Source: Chloroflexota bacterium
GTDB lineage: Bacteria > Chloroflexota > UBA11872 > VXOZ01
Length of the DNA stretch: 64,000 bases
Direction: 5' to 3'
NCBI GenBank assembly: GCA_026710945.1
Contig: JAPOQA010000067.1
Coordinates: 1 to 64,000, forward strand
The translations under genes were made by a program, and so were the position numbers. This document shows, in pieces, positions 16,465-25,526 of the stretch. Position 1 is the first letter of the stretch, and each line of letters opens with the position of its first letter. The notes beneath the pieces are model-generated. The model worked only from the letters and a program-made list of their open reading frames with translations, was not told the origin of the DNA and did not search any database.

Positions 16465-17589
16465 TCAGCGCGCTCCCTCATTCCACATCTGAGCGCGGCG
16501 CATGAAGACCAGCGGATCGCTCACCCACTCCGCGTAGCCGATGCGCCGGTTATCCGTCAGCCAGTTGATCTTTTCGTCAAGGCAGGCGGCGAGTGGGGCA
16601 TCCTCCACGGCGAGCGTAAAGCCGCCATGTTCAACGTCCGCATCGAGGGCCGTCACCACCAAGGCGCCGTCAGCGGTGTGCGCGGTGTCGCGGTTGCCAA
16701 TCTCGCCCCGGGCTAAGGCGTCTATCTCGCCGGCGCGGAGGGCCGCGATGAGTTCCACTTCGCCCAATTCATCCCCCAGATAGACCACCTGCGGCATGGT
16801 CTCGTCAGGCGGGTAGAGATGCTGCCTGCCGATCAGGTTTTCCGTCGCGCCCGCGGCGGTGATAACGTAGTCCGGGGTACCGTCGGCAACCACCGTGCCC
16901 TGGGGTGTTTCCACGCGCGCGCCTGCGGCCAGCACGCCGTTCGCATCAACCAGGCCGGTCAGTTCCAGCAGGCGAAACTCGCCCGTGGTGCCGGCCAGCA
17001 CGCCCACGCGTACATCACCGGTCAGGTCGGCGTGGCTGGCGAGACGTTCCGCGTCCGGAGCGCGCACCAGCAACGACTGGCGAAAGGCGACGTGCCCGTT
17101 GCTGAAGACACCCGCCTGCCGGCCCGCCGCATCACGCGTGCGCGAGTCGAGTATCGTGATGCCGCCGCCAATGATGTCATACTCCGGCCCGGCGGATAGC
17201 AGCCAAATGCCGTCCCAATGCGCGATACCCCGGCGGGAGAAGGCCAGCCCCGCGCCCGCCATGGCTTCCAGCGCGCTGAGCAGATCCGCCTCATAGCCGC
17301 GATGCGTGTTGAAACCGGCGGCATTCGGATCTTCATCAGCACTGTAACTGACGGGCGCAAAGTAGGCGTAGAAGCCCGCGTTCAACACCCGCCCGTCAGC
17401 CGTGCAGGCCCCACCTCGGTCCACGCCCGTGCCGCTTCTTGCTTCACTCTCGGCTCGATCGACGCGCTCAACGCTGCGAACACCCACCCCACAGGCGGCA
17501 AGCCATACCAGCAATACGCCCGGTACCAGGACTTTCAAGAGGTTCTCGCAAACGCCGCTACCCGTCCAGTCCCGTACGCCTTTCCACAT
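16465..17589 (-). CDS. Family-3 (amino-acid type) solute-binding lipoprotein
   Basis: After a basic start the signal segment ends with lipobox VWLAAC, giving a lipid-anchored protein of 374 residues in total. The mature region matches amino-acid binding proteins: FAPVSYSADEDPNAAGFN, GYEADLLSALEAMAGAGLAF, WDGIWLLSAGPEYDIIGGGI (the IDIIxGGIT-type block), VGVLAGTTGEFRLLEL and a late IGYAEWVSDPLVF. The ATG at 17587-17589 was chosen because the upstream 49 codons are not signal-like. Unusually for the family, no permease or ATPase gene is nearby. It lies between rmuC and the TauE exporter on the same strand. Confidence 0.85.
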   Translation of the reverse strand: MWKGVRDWTGSGVCENLLKVLVPGVLLVWLAACGVGVRSVERVDRAESEARSGTGVDRGGACTADGRVLNAGFYAYFAPVSYSADEDPNAAGFNTHRGYEADLLSALEAMAGAGLAFSRRGIAHWDGIWLLSAGPEYDIIGGGITILDSRTRDAAGRQAGVFSNGHVAFRQSLLVRAPDAERLASHADLTGDVRVGVLAGTTGEFRLLELTGLVDANGVLAAGARVETPQGTVVADGTPDYVITAAGATENLIGRQHLYPPDETMPQVVYLGDELGEVELIAALRAGEIDALARGEIGNRDTAHTADGALVVTALDADVEHGGFTLAVEDAPLAACLDEKINWLTDNRRIGYAEWVSDPLVFMRRAQMWNEGAR

Positions 17590-17732
17590 AGCGAATTCAA
17601 CCCTCTTACGTGTTGCATGCCATGCCATTATAGCACTCGCATGCTGGGGCATAGCGTGACGCAACAGACTGGAGAAGCTGTACAATGGCGAGTAGCAATC
17701 CTGAGGAAGAACGCGCCGGGCCGGGGGCGAAT

Positions 17733-18929
17733 TCATTGCGTTGCCGCTTCGTCTTGTTCATCGTCCTCTTGGGCGGTACGCAGGTTTTCCAGCTTCAGGA
17801 GTTGCCGTTCCATGGCGCGGCGGCGGGTGCCGGTGAGGGTGTCGAAGTCGTTGGACAGACGTTGGAAGTCGTTCTCCAATTTCTCCAGCGCATCAGCGTA
17901 GCGCGACCATTCCTTCGAAAACGCGGCCAGCAAAGTGAGCATTTCGCCCGCAGTCTGCTGCATGGAGAACGACTCACTAGCCTGGCGAATGACGCTGAGC
18001 ACGCCAAAGAGGCTGAAGGGCGAGCACAAGACGACGCGGCTCTCCAGGCTGTTCTCCAAGAGCGTGCTATCGCGTTGGAGGATGAAACCGTACACCTGTT
18101 CCAGCGGAATGAAGAGCAGAGCACACTCCACCGTGCTGGCTTCCGGGTCGATGTATTCGCGGGAGGCAACGGCTTTCACGTGGCCGCGCACGTCGCGGAG
18201 AAATTGCTGCTCAAACTGCTCCCGTTCAGTATCGCCCTCAGTCTCAAGTGATCGCAGATAGTTGTCCAACGGGAACTTGACGTCCATATTGAGGTAGAGG
18301 TCCTTCGGCAGCTTGAAGGTGAAGTCGGGACGTGTCCCCGCCGCGGTCGTCGTCTGCTTGGTGTAGTGGATATTGGGGAGCAGGCCGGCGGCCCTGAGCA
18401 CGTCCTCCGCCATGCGCTCGCCCCAGGCGCCGCGGGCGCGGCTGTTGGCCAGCGTTTCCCGCAGCGAATTTGTCGTCTCCGTAAGCTGCTTCGTCTGATC
18501 GGCGGTATTGCGGATTTCCGTTGTCAGAGCGCTCAGCCGCTCGCCGCTCTGCGCCTGCATGTCCGTCATCAACGTGCGCACCTGACCCAGGGTCGCACTC
18601 ATTTGATTGAGTTGCTGGTCGATGAGGTGCTTCTTGCTGTCAAGCTCTTGCGTGGACTGCGTCTGCTGCGCGCCGAGCTGGCTCTTGGCAAGCTGCACTA
18701 GTTGGCTCGTGCTCTGATTGAGCGCCTGCAAAGAAAGGCTGCTGAACTGGTCGGCCATGTGATTGAGGAGCGTCTGCACTTGCTCTTGCTGGGCGCGCTC
18801 GGTCTGCGCGCGCAGGCGCTCGCCGATCACCTCAGCAGTGCGCTTGCGCCACAGGCCAAAGAGCGCAGCAAGGGCAATGCCGAGAAACAGTCCCGCCGCC
18901 CCGCCAACAAAGAGAGAAGTGGTATCCAT
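17733..18929 (-). CDS. rmuC: DNA recombination protein RmuC
   Basis: RmuC is a putative nuclease-fold protein that limits DNA inversion and rearrangement. The product starts with a single membrane helix (LFVGGAAGLFLGIALAALFG), then a long coiled coil of about 150 residues (ERAQQEQVQTLLNHMADQ onward), then the conserved catalytic region: RGAWGERMAEDVLRAAGL, PDFTFKLPKDLYLNMDVKFP and ALLFIPLEQVYGFI. The ATG at 18927-18929 places the helix at the N-terminus as in other family members. At 398 residues it has a typical length. Confidence 0.93.
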   Translation of the reverse strand: MDTTSLFVGGAAGLFLGIALAALFGLWRKRTAEVIGERLRAQTERAQQEQVQTLLNHMADQFSSLSLQALNQSTSQLVQLAKSQLGAQQTQSTQELDSKKHLIDQQLNQMSATLGQVRTLMTDMQAQSGERLSALTTEIRNTADQTKQLTETTNSLRETLANSRARGAWGERMAEDVLRAAGLLPNIHYTKQTTTAAGTRPDFTFKLPKDLYLNMDVKFPLDNYLRSLETEGDTEREQFEQQFLRDVRGHVKAVASREYIDPEASTVECALLFIPLEQVYGFILQRDSTLLENSLESRVVLCSPFSLFGVLSVIRQASESFSMQQTAGEMLTLLAAFSKEWSRYADALEKLENDFQRLSNDFDTLTGTRRRAMERQLLKLENLRTAQEDDEQDEAATQ

Positions 18930-19047
18930 GCTTACACTGCCGAGCGTGCCAATTGCTTCAAATTCGATCTGGGCATGTGGTCGCACACCCAACGGAGAAT
19001 CTTGCGAAACTTTGAGGGACACGAGCAACTGGGCCGAATTGAAAGGA

Positions 19048-19085
19048 GTCTCCCCTCCCCCCGGTCCTCTCTCCAGGGAGAAGGT
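19048..19085. repeat. CTCCCC/GGGAG pyrimidine-purine repeat
   Basis: gtctcccctccccccggtcc followed by tctctccagggagaagg can fold into a GC-rich hairpin. It resembles the sequence at 26466-26554 and lies upstream of rmuC. It is likely a dispersed intergenic repeat. Confidence 0.45.
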
Positions 19086-19176
19086 GTTTTCACGCCAGCC
19101 GGTCTGGGATGTGCTGGCCTGGGTTGTGCAGAGGATTCCAACAAAACAGCGCCGTGAAAACGCTTGGTTTCAATCT

Positions 19177-19971
19177 TCACGCCAGACCTCGGCGCGCGCC
19201 GGCATCAATGTCGATAGACGTACCGGTGATCATGGCCGCCTGATCTGAGACGAGGAATGTCACCAGGTTGGCTACGTCTGCCGGGAGCGTCACGCGACCC
19301 AAGGGGTTGGGCGCGCGCATCTCGGCTGCCGCTTGTTGCGCCGGTATGCCCCGTAACTGTTCGGCCTGCCGGGCCATGTCATCGATGAGGCCGGTTTCCG
19401 TGAGGCCCGGATTGACCATAACGATGCGGATACGGTCCTTGGCAACTTCATCGGCAAAGGTCTTGGTAAATGCCAGGAGACCGGCGTTCATCACACTGGC
19501 GATGGCAAGTCGAGTCGACGGATCGTGTGCGGAGCCGCCGCCAACGAGCACAATAGCGCCGCCGCCGCTCTGCCGCATGTAGGGGACTGCCTCACGCGCA
19601 GCGCGAATGTATCCAAGCAGCTTGAGGCGAATTTGCTCTTCCCAGGCAGCGTCCGGCACGTCCAAGGTGCCGCCAACGGTACCGCCGCCCGCACATGCAA
19701 CCAGAATGTCCAGCCGACCGAACTCATTGTCGGCCGTCTGTAGGGCCTCTTGAATGGCGCTGCGCGTCGTTACGTCCGCGGCAATGCCGATTGCTTGGCG
19801 ACCCGAGTCTTGAGAGATCGCGCGGGCCGCCGCGTCCAGGTCGGTAGACGTACGCGCCACAAGGGTCACGTTTGCGCCTTGACCGGCCAGAGCGAAACCA
19901 ATCGCTCTCCCTATCCCACGACTACCGCCGGTCACTATGGCTGCGCGACCTTCAAGAGTTTGCAAACCCAT
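19177..19971 (-). CDS. SDR-family protein with altered catalytic residues
   Basis: A 264-residue short-chain dehydrogenase/reductase fold: TGGSRGIG cofactor motif at residues 14-21, NNAG-equivalent ACAGGG at 92-97, and VNPGLTETGLI later. The active site is atypical. S147 is kept, but the residue expected to be the catalytic Tyr is A158 and the expected Lys is N162 (IASVMNAGLLAFTK). Some divergent SDR subfamilies carry Asn here, so it may bind NAD(P) without ordinary ketoreductase chemistry, or use another acid. It stands alone, with a tandem 20-bp repeat in its upstream region. Confidence 0.85.
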   Translation of the reverse strand: MGLQTLEGRAAIVTGGSRGIGRAIGFALAGQGANVTLVARTSTDLDAAARAISQDSGRQAIGIAADVTTRSAIQEALQTADNEFGRLDILVACAGGGTVGGTLDVPDAAWEEQIRLKLLGYIRAAREAVPYMRQSGGGAIVLVGGGSAHDPSTRLAIASVMNAGLLAFTKTFADEVAKDRIRIVMVNPGLTETGLIDDMARQAEQLRGIPAQQAAAEMRAPNPLGRVTLPADVANLVTFLVSDQAAMITGTSIDIDAGARRGLA

Positions 19972-20005
19972 GCTTCCTCTCCCGGTTCCTCACTTTTGCT
20001 TCAAG

Positions 20006-20045
20006 CTGCAACGTATGTTGACTGCCTGCAACGTATGTTGACTGC
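20006..20045. repeat. Two perfect 20-bp tandem repeats upstream of the SDR gene
   Basis: CTGCAACGTATGTTGACTGC occurs twice without interruption, 35-74 bp upstream of the SDR start. The position fits a repeated operator for a transcription factor. No regulator is encoded next to it. Confidence 0.6.
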
Positions 20046-20259
20046 GCCGTACAAAATTACTATGTTGTAATTGTCTAAGATAGTTGGTGCCAAGTGCCAC
20101 AATAATAAAGATGAACTTGCACATATTCAAGTTACATCTTATACTCGTTAATAGTGTACTCACACACCGTGCACGATTCGAATAGGGGAATCGTATGATG
20201 GCGTGTCGTGCGGTAGCTCGCAGGTGCCTCGAGCAGTCCTGGCAACCGCTCATGTGAGA

Positions 20260-20288
20260 TTGATACAATGAGTTTAGCGTAGCATATT
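20260..20288 (+). promoter_or_regulatory. Possible sigma-70 promoter for the tripartite exporter operon
   Basis: TTGATA (20260-20265), a 17-bp spacer and CATATT (20283-20288) lie about 105 bp before the adaptor gene. The surrounding 20075-20300 segment is markedly AT-rich, as expected for a promoter region. Confidence 0.4.
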
Positions 20289-20394
20289 CTCCTCAGTGGT
20301 TCTTGGCTGCTAGGATGTGCATTGCACCGGGCGAAGCCACACGAATCTGAGATTCCAAGTAATCTATTCAGCGTGAATGCATGGAGAGAATTCA

Positions 20395-22335
20395 GTGGCC
20401 AGATGGCAGAAAATCGCTCTGCTGATCGTTATCGTGGCAGCGCTCATCATTGTTGGCAGGTTCGTCGTAGTGCCACGCCTCACCGACTCTAACGGCGCTG
20501 ACGTTGAAAGCGCCGAGACGGAATTCGTGGTGGTGAGCCGTGGGACGATTATGACCACGGTCAACGCCTCCGGTAGCATTGTGTACCCGGAGCAAGTGGG
20601 ACTCGGATTCTCCACGTCGGCAGACCTGCGTGAGATATTCGTCGCTGTTGGGGATGAGGTGGCGGCAGACGCCCCGCTGGCCTCCATAGACGACACCGAC
20701 CTCCGGGTGGCAGTGCAGGAAAAAGAAGCGGATTTGCGCACTGCCGAGGTGAACCTGGAGAGGCTGGAGAGAGCACGGCCGGAAGATATCCGGACGGCGG
20801 AAATTGCGGTTGTGGACGCTGAGGCCAAACTGGCCGAGCTGCTGGATGGCCCGTTGCAATCCGAAATCAACGATGCGGAAGCAGCCGTGATTGGCGCTGA
20901 AGTTGCCTACGATAGAGCCGTGAAGGCGCTTGCAGCCCTGCGCAATCCCGAGGAAAGCGACATCGCGGCAGCCCGCAACGATGTCAATAGCGCGGAATCA
21001 GCCCTGGCGGCAGCGCAGGAAAATCTGGATGCGCTGCGCGCCGGCGGCAGCGAGGCCAGGATGCAAGCGGCCGCCAACGCACTCCTCATCGCAAGAAACC
21101 GATACCACGATGAGCGGGAGCGCATAAAGGACGAGATTACGAGGCTCCTCGATGAGTTGGAGGATGCAGAAGAGGCCCTGGATGAAGCCAAAGAAGATGA
21201 TGAAGAATTCGATAGCGCCTTCACCGAGGAGGCGCTGGAGGACGCACAAGAGAAGTACGATGAGGCAAAAGAGGATGTGGATGTAGAGATCCCTAAACTG
21301 ACGGATCAACTCCTGCCCAACCCGCCGTCGGGCACGAAGGCGGGAGAACTCTTGGGCGCGGTGAGAGAGGCGCAGCTTTCGTACGATAGTGCAAGTGTAT
21401 CGGTCACGGATGACGAGCATGCGGCCCAGCGCAGTGTGGACAGCGCCATGCGGACGCTTACGGCCGCGCAGGATAGGCTTGATGCCTTGCTCAATCCCTC
21501 AGCGGAAGACATCACGGTTGCGGAAAGAGAAGTGCAGAGCGCCCGGCTGAACCTGGATAACGCCCAGCGCAGGCGGACAGAACTCCTGGAGGGGCCGAAG
21601 AGCGAGGACGTGGCCAAGGCGCGCAATGAACTGGAGCTCAAGCGCCTGGACCTGCAGGATAAGCGCACCGGCGCCAGCGCCCAAGACCTTGAATTGGAGC
21701 GGCTAAAGGTCGAGCGAGCACAGCGAAGCTTGGAAACGGCCCACCAAGACCTGGCGGACGCCACCTTGCGGGCGCCGTTTGCCGGGGTAGTGGCGACAGT
21801 GGAGGGCAACATCGGACAAAAGCCGGAAGCCGTCGTCGTTACGCTGGTGCGCACGGAGCGGGTCGAAATGCACGCCCGGGTAGACGAGGCGGACGTGGAG
21901 TCCGTGGCGAAGGGCCAGCCGGTGGTTGTCAATACGTATGCATCGCCTGACGTCAAGATTACCGGCGTGTTGGAAACCATCTCGCCAATATCCACCTCGG
22001 AGCAGGGCGTCGTGCTCTTCCCCATTACCATCCGTCTGGAGCCGGGCGGCCAACGCTTGCGGGGCGGTCTCTCTGCCAACGCGATGATTGAGGTATCGAG
22101 CCGCGAGAACGTCCTCCTCGTGCCAAATAGAGCCATACGGCGTGAGGGTGACGAGCGGGTGGTCTATGTTCGACGCGATGGCGATGAGCTGGAACGCCGC
22201 GTAGTTGAAATTGGCGTGCGCGATAGCGAAGTGTCGGAGATTGTGAGCGGCGTCAGTGAAGGGGAGGAGGTCGCCGTGCCGTCGCGGGCGGGCGGCAGCA
22301 TTGACGGCGGCCCCGTGGACATCCGTACGCGGTAG
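20395..22335 (+). CDS. HlyD/MacA-type periplasmic adaptor with extended coiled coil
   Basis: A membrane-fusion-type adaptor of about 646 residues. An N-terminal helix (IALLIVIVAALIIVGRFVVV) anchors it. A biotinyl-lipoyl-like half (VNASGSIVYPEQVGLGFST and the matching TLRAPFAGVVATVEGNIG near residue 465) brackets a very long coiled coil (roughly residues 105-460) rich in Glu, Ala and Lys. A beta-barrel and C-terminal domain follow (VLLVPNRAIRREGDERVVYV). The coiled coil is longer than in typical MacA. The GTG at 20395 is favoured because GGAGAG lies 6 bp upstream, while an ATG at 20377 has none. It forms an operon with the ATPase and MacB-like permease. Confidence 0.9.
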   Translation: MARWQKIALLIVIVAALIIVGRFVVVPRLTDSNGADVESAETEFVVVSRGTIMTTVNASGSIVYPEQVGLGFSTSADLREIFVAVGDEVAADAPLASIDDTDLRVAVQEKEADLRTAEVNLERLERARPEDIRTAEIAVVDAEAKLAELLDGPLQSEINDAEAAVIGAEVAYDRAVKALAALRNPEESDIAAARNDVNSAESALAAAQENLDALRAGGSEARMQAAANALLIARNRYHDERERIKDEITRLLDELEDAEEALDEAKEDDEEFDSAFTEEALEDAQEKYDEAKEDVDVEIPKLTDQLLPNPPSGTKAGELLGAVREAQLSYDSASVSVTDDEHAAQRSVDSAMRTLTAAQDRLDALLNPSAEDITVAEREVQSARLNLDNAQRRRTELLEGPKSEDVAKARNELELKRLDLQDKRTGASAQDLELERLKVERAQRSLETAHQDLADATLRAPFAGVVATVEGNIGQKPEAVVVTLVRTERVEMHARVDEADVESVAKGQPVVVNTYASPDVKITGVLETISPISTSEQGVVLFPITIRLEPGGQRLRGGLSANAMIEVSSRENVLLVPNRAIRREGDERVVYVRRDGDELERRVVEIGVRDSEVSEIVSGVSEGEEVAVPSRAGGSIDGGPVDIRTR

Positions 22336-22377
22336 CGCGACGTGCAATCACGACACAGATCGACGTGCCAACTTGTG

Positions 22378-22438
22378 CTTCGACAAGCTCAGCACGAACG
22401 GTTTTATGCCTTTTCCGTTCGTCCTGAGCCTGTCGAAG
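22378..22438. repeat. Palindromic repeat, GAGCCTGTCGAA family
   Basis: CTTCGACAAGCTCAGCACGA and the following acgg form the left arm, and ccgttcgtcctgagcctgtc with gaag the right arm of an imperfect 24-bp inverted repeat. It interrupts the exporter operon between adaptor and ATPase genes. A 3' flank (cagagcgatg...atgagat) is shared with the copy at 49203. Confidence 0.85.
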
Positions 22439-22508
22439 GGCAAATCTACACAGAGCGATGTATTTATGAGATGAGTTCTAGGTATGCATCGATAAGATGG
22501 GGTACTGC

Positions 22509-23465
22509 ATGCGCGAGAGCGTGATTGAAACAAGAGACCTCAGGAAGACCTACGTGATGGGCGATTCTGAGATTCATGCCCTCGACGGTGTTTCGCTACA
22601 CGTTGAGCGGGGGGATTTGCTGGCGATCACGGGTCCTTCCGGTTCCGGCAAGTCCACGCTCATGAATATCCTCGGCTGCTTGGACCGGCCGGATGCCGGG
22701 GATTACCTGTTGGACGGCGAAGACGTCGCCACACTTGATGACAATCGCTTGGCTGAGATACGCAACCGCAAGATTGGGTTCGTCTTCCAGTCTTTCAATT
22801 TGCTGCCGCGCGTGAGCGCGTTGGAGCAGGTAGAGCTTCCGTTGCTCTACGGGGGCGGCAATAAGCGGAGCGACTCCGCGAAGCGGTCTCTGCAAGGAGC
22901 CGAGTCAACACTTCACTCAGGCAACCAGACGCCCGAACTATCCGGGGCCCAGCAGCGGGTTGCAGTCGCGCGGGACTTGCTGCTCCAAAGAGGCGGCGCC
23001 GAGTGGCGTAACCGCGCGCGGGAGGCACTCGTTGCCGTGGGCTTGGAAGACCGCATGTCACACAAGCCGACGGAGCTTTCCGGCGGCCAGCAACAGCGTG
23101 TCGCCATCGCGCGCGCGCTCGTGACCGATCCCGCGATCATTTTGGCGGACGAGCCGACCGGTAACTTGGATTCGCGCACCAGCGAGGAGCTTATGGCGCT
23201 GCTCCTGCGGCTCAATGCCGACCGCGGGATCACGGTAGTCTTCATTACCCACGAAGAGGACATCGCGCGCCGCACGAATCGTATCGTGCGCATGCGCGAC
23301 GGTCGCATTGACGCTGAGGAGCGCGGGGAGATGGGCGGCAGTACCCCCGTCCCGGGCAGGGCAGAAGCGGATCACGCACCCAGGGGTGATCCGAATCGCG
23401 ACGTGCCAACGTCCAACCAGCAAGCGGCGCGGCAATCATCGCGTCCTGGTGAGGTAAGGCCGTGA
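22509..23465 (+). CDS. MacB-type ABC exporter ATPase with an insertion carrying a second signature motif
   Basis: Couples ATP hydrolysis to export through the adjacent permease. Walker A is GPSGSGKST at residues 42-50, the Q-loop is [11 protein letters not shown] at 91-101, the signature [15 protein letters not shown] is at 190-204, and Walker [13 protein letters not shown] follows. Between LPLLYGGG (to 117) and the usual [10 protein letters not shown] there are about 47 extra residues that include [19 protein letters not shown] (142-160), a near copy of the signature. The C-terminal 45 residues are an extra polar tail. The ATG at 22509 follows a GGGG stretch. The stop overlaps the permease start by 4 bp (GTGA). 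Confidence 0.9.
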   Translation: MRESVIETRDLRKTYVMGDSEIHALDGVSLHVERGDLLAITGPSGSGKSTLMNILGCLDRPDAGDYLLDGEDVATLDDNRLAEIRNRKIGFVFQSFNLLPRVSALEQVELPLLYGGGNKRSDSAKRSLQGAESTLHSGNQTPELSGAQQRVAVARDLLLQRGGAEWRNRAREALVAVGLEDRMSHKPTELSGGQQQRVAIARALVTDPAIILADEPTGNLDSRTSEELMALLLRLNADRGITVVFITHEEDIARRTNRIVRMRDGRIDAEERGEMGGSTPVPGRAEADHAPRGDPNRDVPTSNQQAARQSSRPGEVRP

Positions 23466-24718
23466 ATTTCGCGACATTGAAAGTAGCAATCACCGCGCTG
23501 GCTGCCAACAAACTGCGCACGAGTTTGACCCTGCTGGGCATGATCATCGGTGTGGCGTCGGTCACGGCGCTCATGTCCATCGGGCGGGGGGTGGAGCGGC
23601 AAATCACGACCGAGTTGCAGGCGGCCGGCACAAATGTCCTCTTCATTTTCAGCGGCCGGCCGGGCGGTTCCGATAGCGACGATCCGATTGTGCCGCTGAC
23701 GTACGAAGATGCGCTCGCGCTTGAAGAGTTGAAATGGGATGGAACAGTAATTGAGATCGCCGTAGAAGGAAGCAGCCGCGGCATGGCTGTTGTGGCCCAG
23801 GGCAGGAACTCCCAAGCCTCAATTCGCGGTGTGACCGCAAGTTACATCTCAGTGAACAATTATGAATTAGCTTACGGCCAACCTCTTTCTGAAACAGACT
23901 TGAACTCCCGGGCGTTAGTTGCCGTATTGGGCTCGAATGTCGCCGCAGACTTGTTTCCAATCGATGATCCGATCGATCAGACAATTCGCGCCGATAACCT
24001 GCGGCTGCGCGTGATTGGCGTGCTGGTAGAACAGGGCAGCGGCGCTTTCGGACAAAGTGCCGACGACATGGTGCTGATACCCATCACGACCGCCCACGCC
24101 CGCCTGAGCAGATTTGTTACCGCGCGCGGCGGACAGCCCATCAACACGATCAGCGTTGAGTTGCCAGATGAGCGGGAAGAGACAATCGACGTAGGGGCAG
24201 CCGGCATCCGGCAGATCCTGCGCGAACGTCATGAAATCCCGGAAGAAGAGGACGACGACTTCATCATCATGAGTCCCAAGGACCTCATCGAGGCGGTGAG
24301 CGCGGCCTTGGGTGTCTTTACGCTCTTCTTGGGCGCGATTGCCGGCATCTCCTTGCTGGTGGGCGGCATTGGGATCATGAATATCATGCTCGTCTCCGTA
24401 ACCGAACGCACTCGCGAGATCGGCATCCGCAAGGCGGTGGGCGCAAAACGACGGGACATTCTGATCCAGTTTCTCGTCGAGAGCGTGGTGGTGAGCGTGC
24501 TCGGGGGCCTGCTGGGCATACTGCTCGGCGCGCTGATCTCATTCGGCATCGCGCAGATTCCGCTGGGTGACGATGGAGAAGGGTTGCAGACGGCGGTCAC
24601 CCTGGACATTGTCCTGCTCGCAGTCGGTGTTGCAGCGTCGGTGGGCATCTTCTTCGGCATCTATCCCGCCAATCGCGCCGCCCGCCTCGATCCCATCCAG
24701 GCCCTACGCTACGAGTAA
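23462..24718 (+). CDS. MacB/LolE-like ABC exporter permease
   Basis: A 418-residue permease of the MacB topology: one N-terminal helix region ([20 protein letters not shown]), a large periplasmic domain, then three C-terminal helices beginning [20 protein letters not shown]. The conserved [20 protein letters not shown] lies between them, and [17 protein letters not shown] ends the protein as in most MacB-type permeases. The GTG start sits in a GTGA overlap with the ATPase and is preceded by GAGGT. The three genes form a complete tripartite-like system. No TolC gene is adjacent, as expected if there is no conventional outer membrane. Confidence 0.93.
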   Translation: MNFATLKVAITALAANKLRTSLTLLGMIIGVASVTALMSIGRGVERQITTELQAAGTNVLFIFSGRPGGSDSDDPIVPLTYEDALALEELKWDGTVIEIAVEGSSRGMAVVAQGRNSQASIRGVTASYISVNNYELAYGQPLSETDLNSRALVAVLGSNVAADLFPIDDPIDQTIRADNLRLRVIGVLVEQGSGAFGQSADDMVLIPITTAHARLSRFVTARGGQPINTISVELPDEREETIDVGAAGIRQILRERHEIPEEEDDDFIIMSPKDLIEAVSAALGVFTLFLGAIAGISLLVGGIGIMNIMLVSVTERTREIGIRKAVGAKRRDILIQFLVESVVVSVLGGLLGILLGALISFGIAQIPLGDDGEGLQTAVTLDIVLLAVGVAASVGIFFGIYPANRAARLDPIQALRYE

Positions 24719-24816
24719 GAGTGCGCAAAGCCCTTCCTCAGCTCAACGGGAGAGTGGACGCAGCGTTCTGCCAGTCCGAGAAGGTTCCCGCTGGAAATAC
24801 GACAGGAAAAGCCGGT

Positions 24817-25428
24817 ATGAAACCAGAATCATCTTACGATGAGCGATACGGCGCCCAGGAATTTCACTGGGGCACGAAGCCGTCCGCCATATGTCAGCGA
24901 GTGTTGCGACTAGTGCCGCCTGACCGACCGGTCTCGTTGCTCGATATCGGCTGTGGGGAGGGCAGGAATGCGGTCTTCTTTGCGCATAGCGGGTATGAAG
25001 TTACGGCGTTCGATCTTTCGGCGGCAGGTGTAGCAAAGACAGAACGCCTTGCGGAAGCAGCCAACGCTACGCTTAGGGTCTTTCAGGCGAACATGAATGA
25101 GCATAGGTTGGAAGAGAATTTCGATGTCCTATTCTCTACGGGGGTGTTCCATCTCATTCCTCGAAGGCTGCGACGGGACATCTTCTTGCACTACAAAAAA
25201 CAGACTCTTACAGGCGGCCTCAACGTGTTCTCTGTCTTTGTCCGCAAGCCCTTCATCGGCAAAGCGCCGGATAGTGATCCGGGCGCGGAACCCTGGCTAT
25301 CGGGCGAACTCCTCACGCTCTACCATGACTGGAAGATTGAGTACAGCACTGAAGAGATCTTCGACTGCATGTCAGGCGGCGTTCCGCATCAGCACGCGAT
25401 GAGTCGGATGATTGCGCGAAAGGTTTAG
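24817..25428 (+). CDS. TehB-like class I SAM methyltransferase
   Basis: A 203-residue methyltransferase. It begins SSYDERYGAQEFHWGTKPS, and the SAM-binding motif I is LLDIGCGEGRNAVFFA, followed by GYEVTAFDLSAAGV. Motif III-like EENFDVLFSTGVFHLI precedes a TehB-like late region. The ATG at 24817 has AGGAAA upstream. A longer frame that starts 2 bp after the permease stop adds 32 unlikely residues. TehB relatives detoxify tellurite or methylate small molecules. The substrate here is unknown, though proximity to an exporter operon is compatible with a detoxification role. Confidence 0.82.
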   Translation: MKPESSYDERYGAQEFHWGTKPSAICQRVLRLVPPDRPVSLLDIGCGEGRNAVFFAHSGYEVTAFDLSAAGVAKTERLAEAANATLRVFQANMNEHRLEENFDVLFSTGVFHLIPRRLRRDIFLHYKKQTLTGGLNVFSVFVRKPFIGKAPDSDPGAEPWLSGELLTLYHDWKIEYSTEEIFDCMSGGVPHQHAMSRMIARKV

Positions 25429-25526
25429 GGTTCGCGTTTCGCGTATCGCCCGAATCTCTTGCTCCTCATACTTCACCCATTTGCCATCTGCTCATTCTGG
25501 ACTCGTATCGCAATCGCGTACGCAGC

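Noticed and set aside
20364-20870. Long serine-rich minus-strand frames under the adaptor gene
   Set aside because: They are antisense to a strongly supported coding region and have unnatural composition. Similar shadows under the PhyH gene (48513-49311) come from high GC.
22256-22533. Short open frames reading PFVLSLSKG or FDKLSTNG-like peptides
   Set aside because: These are translations of the GAGCCTGTCGAA palindrome, a well-known source of spurious small proteins. The same applies to the frame at 28481-28693.
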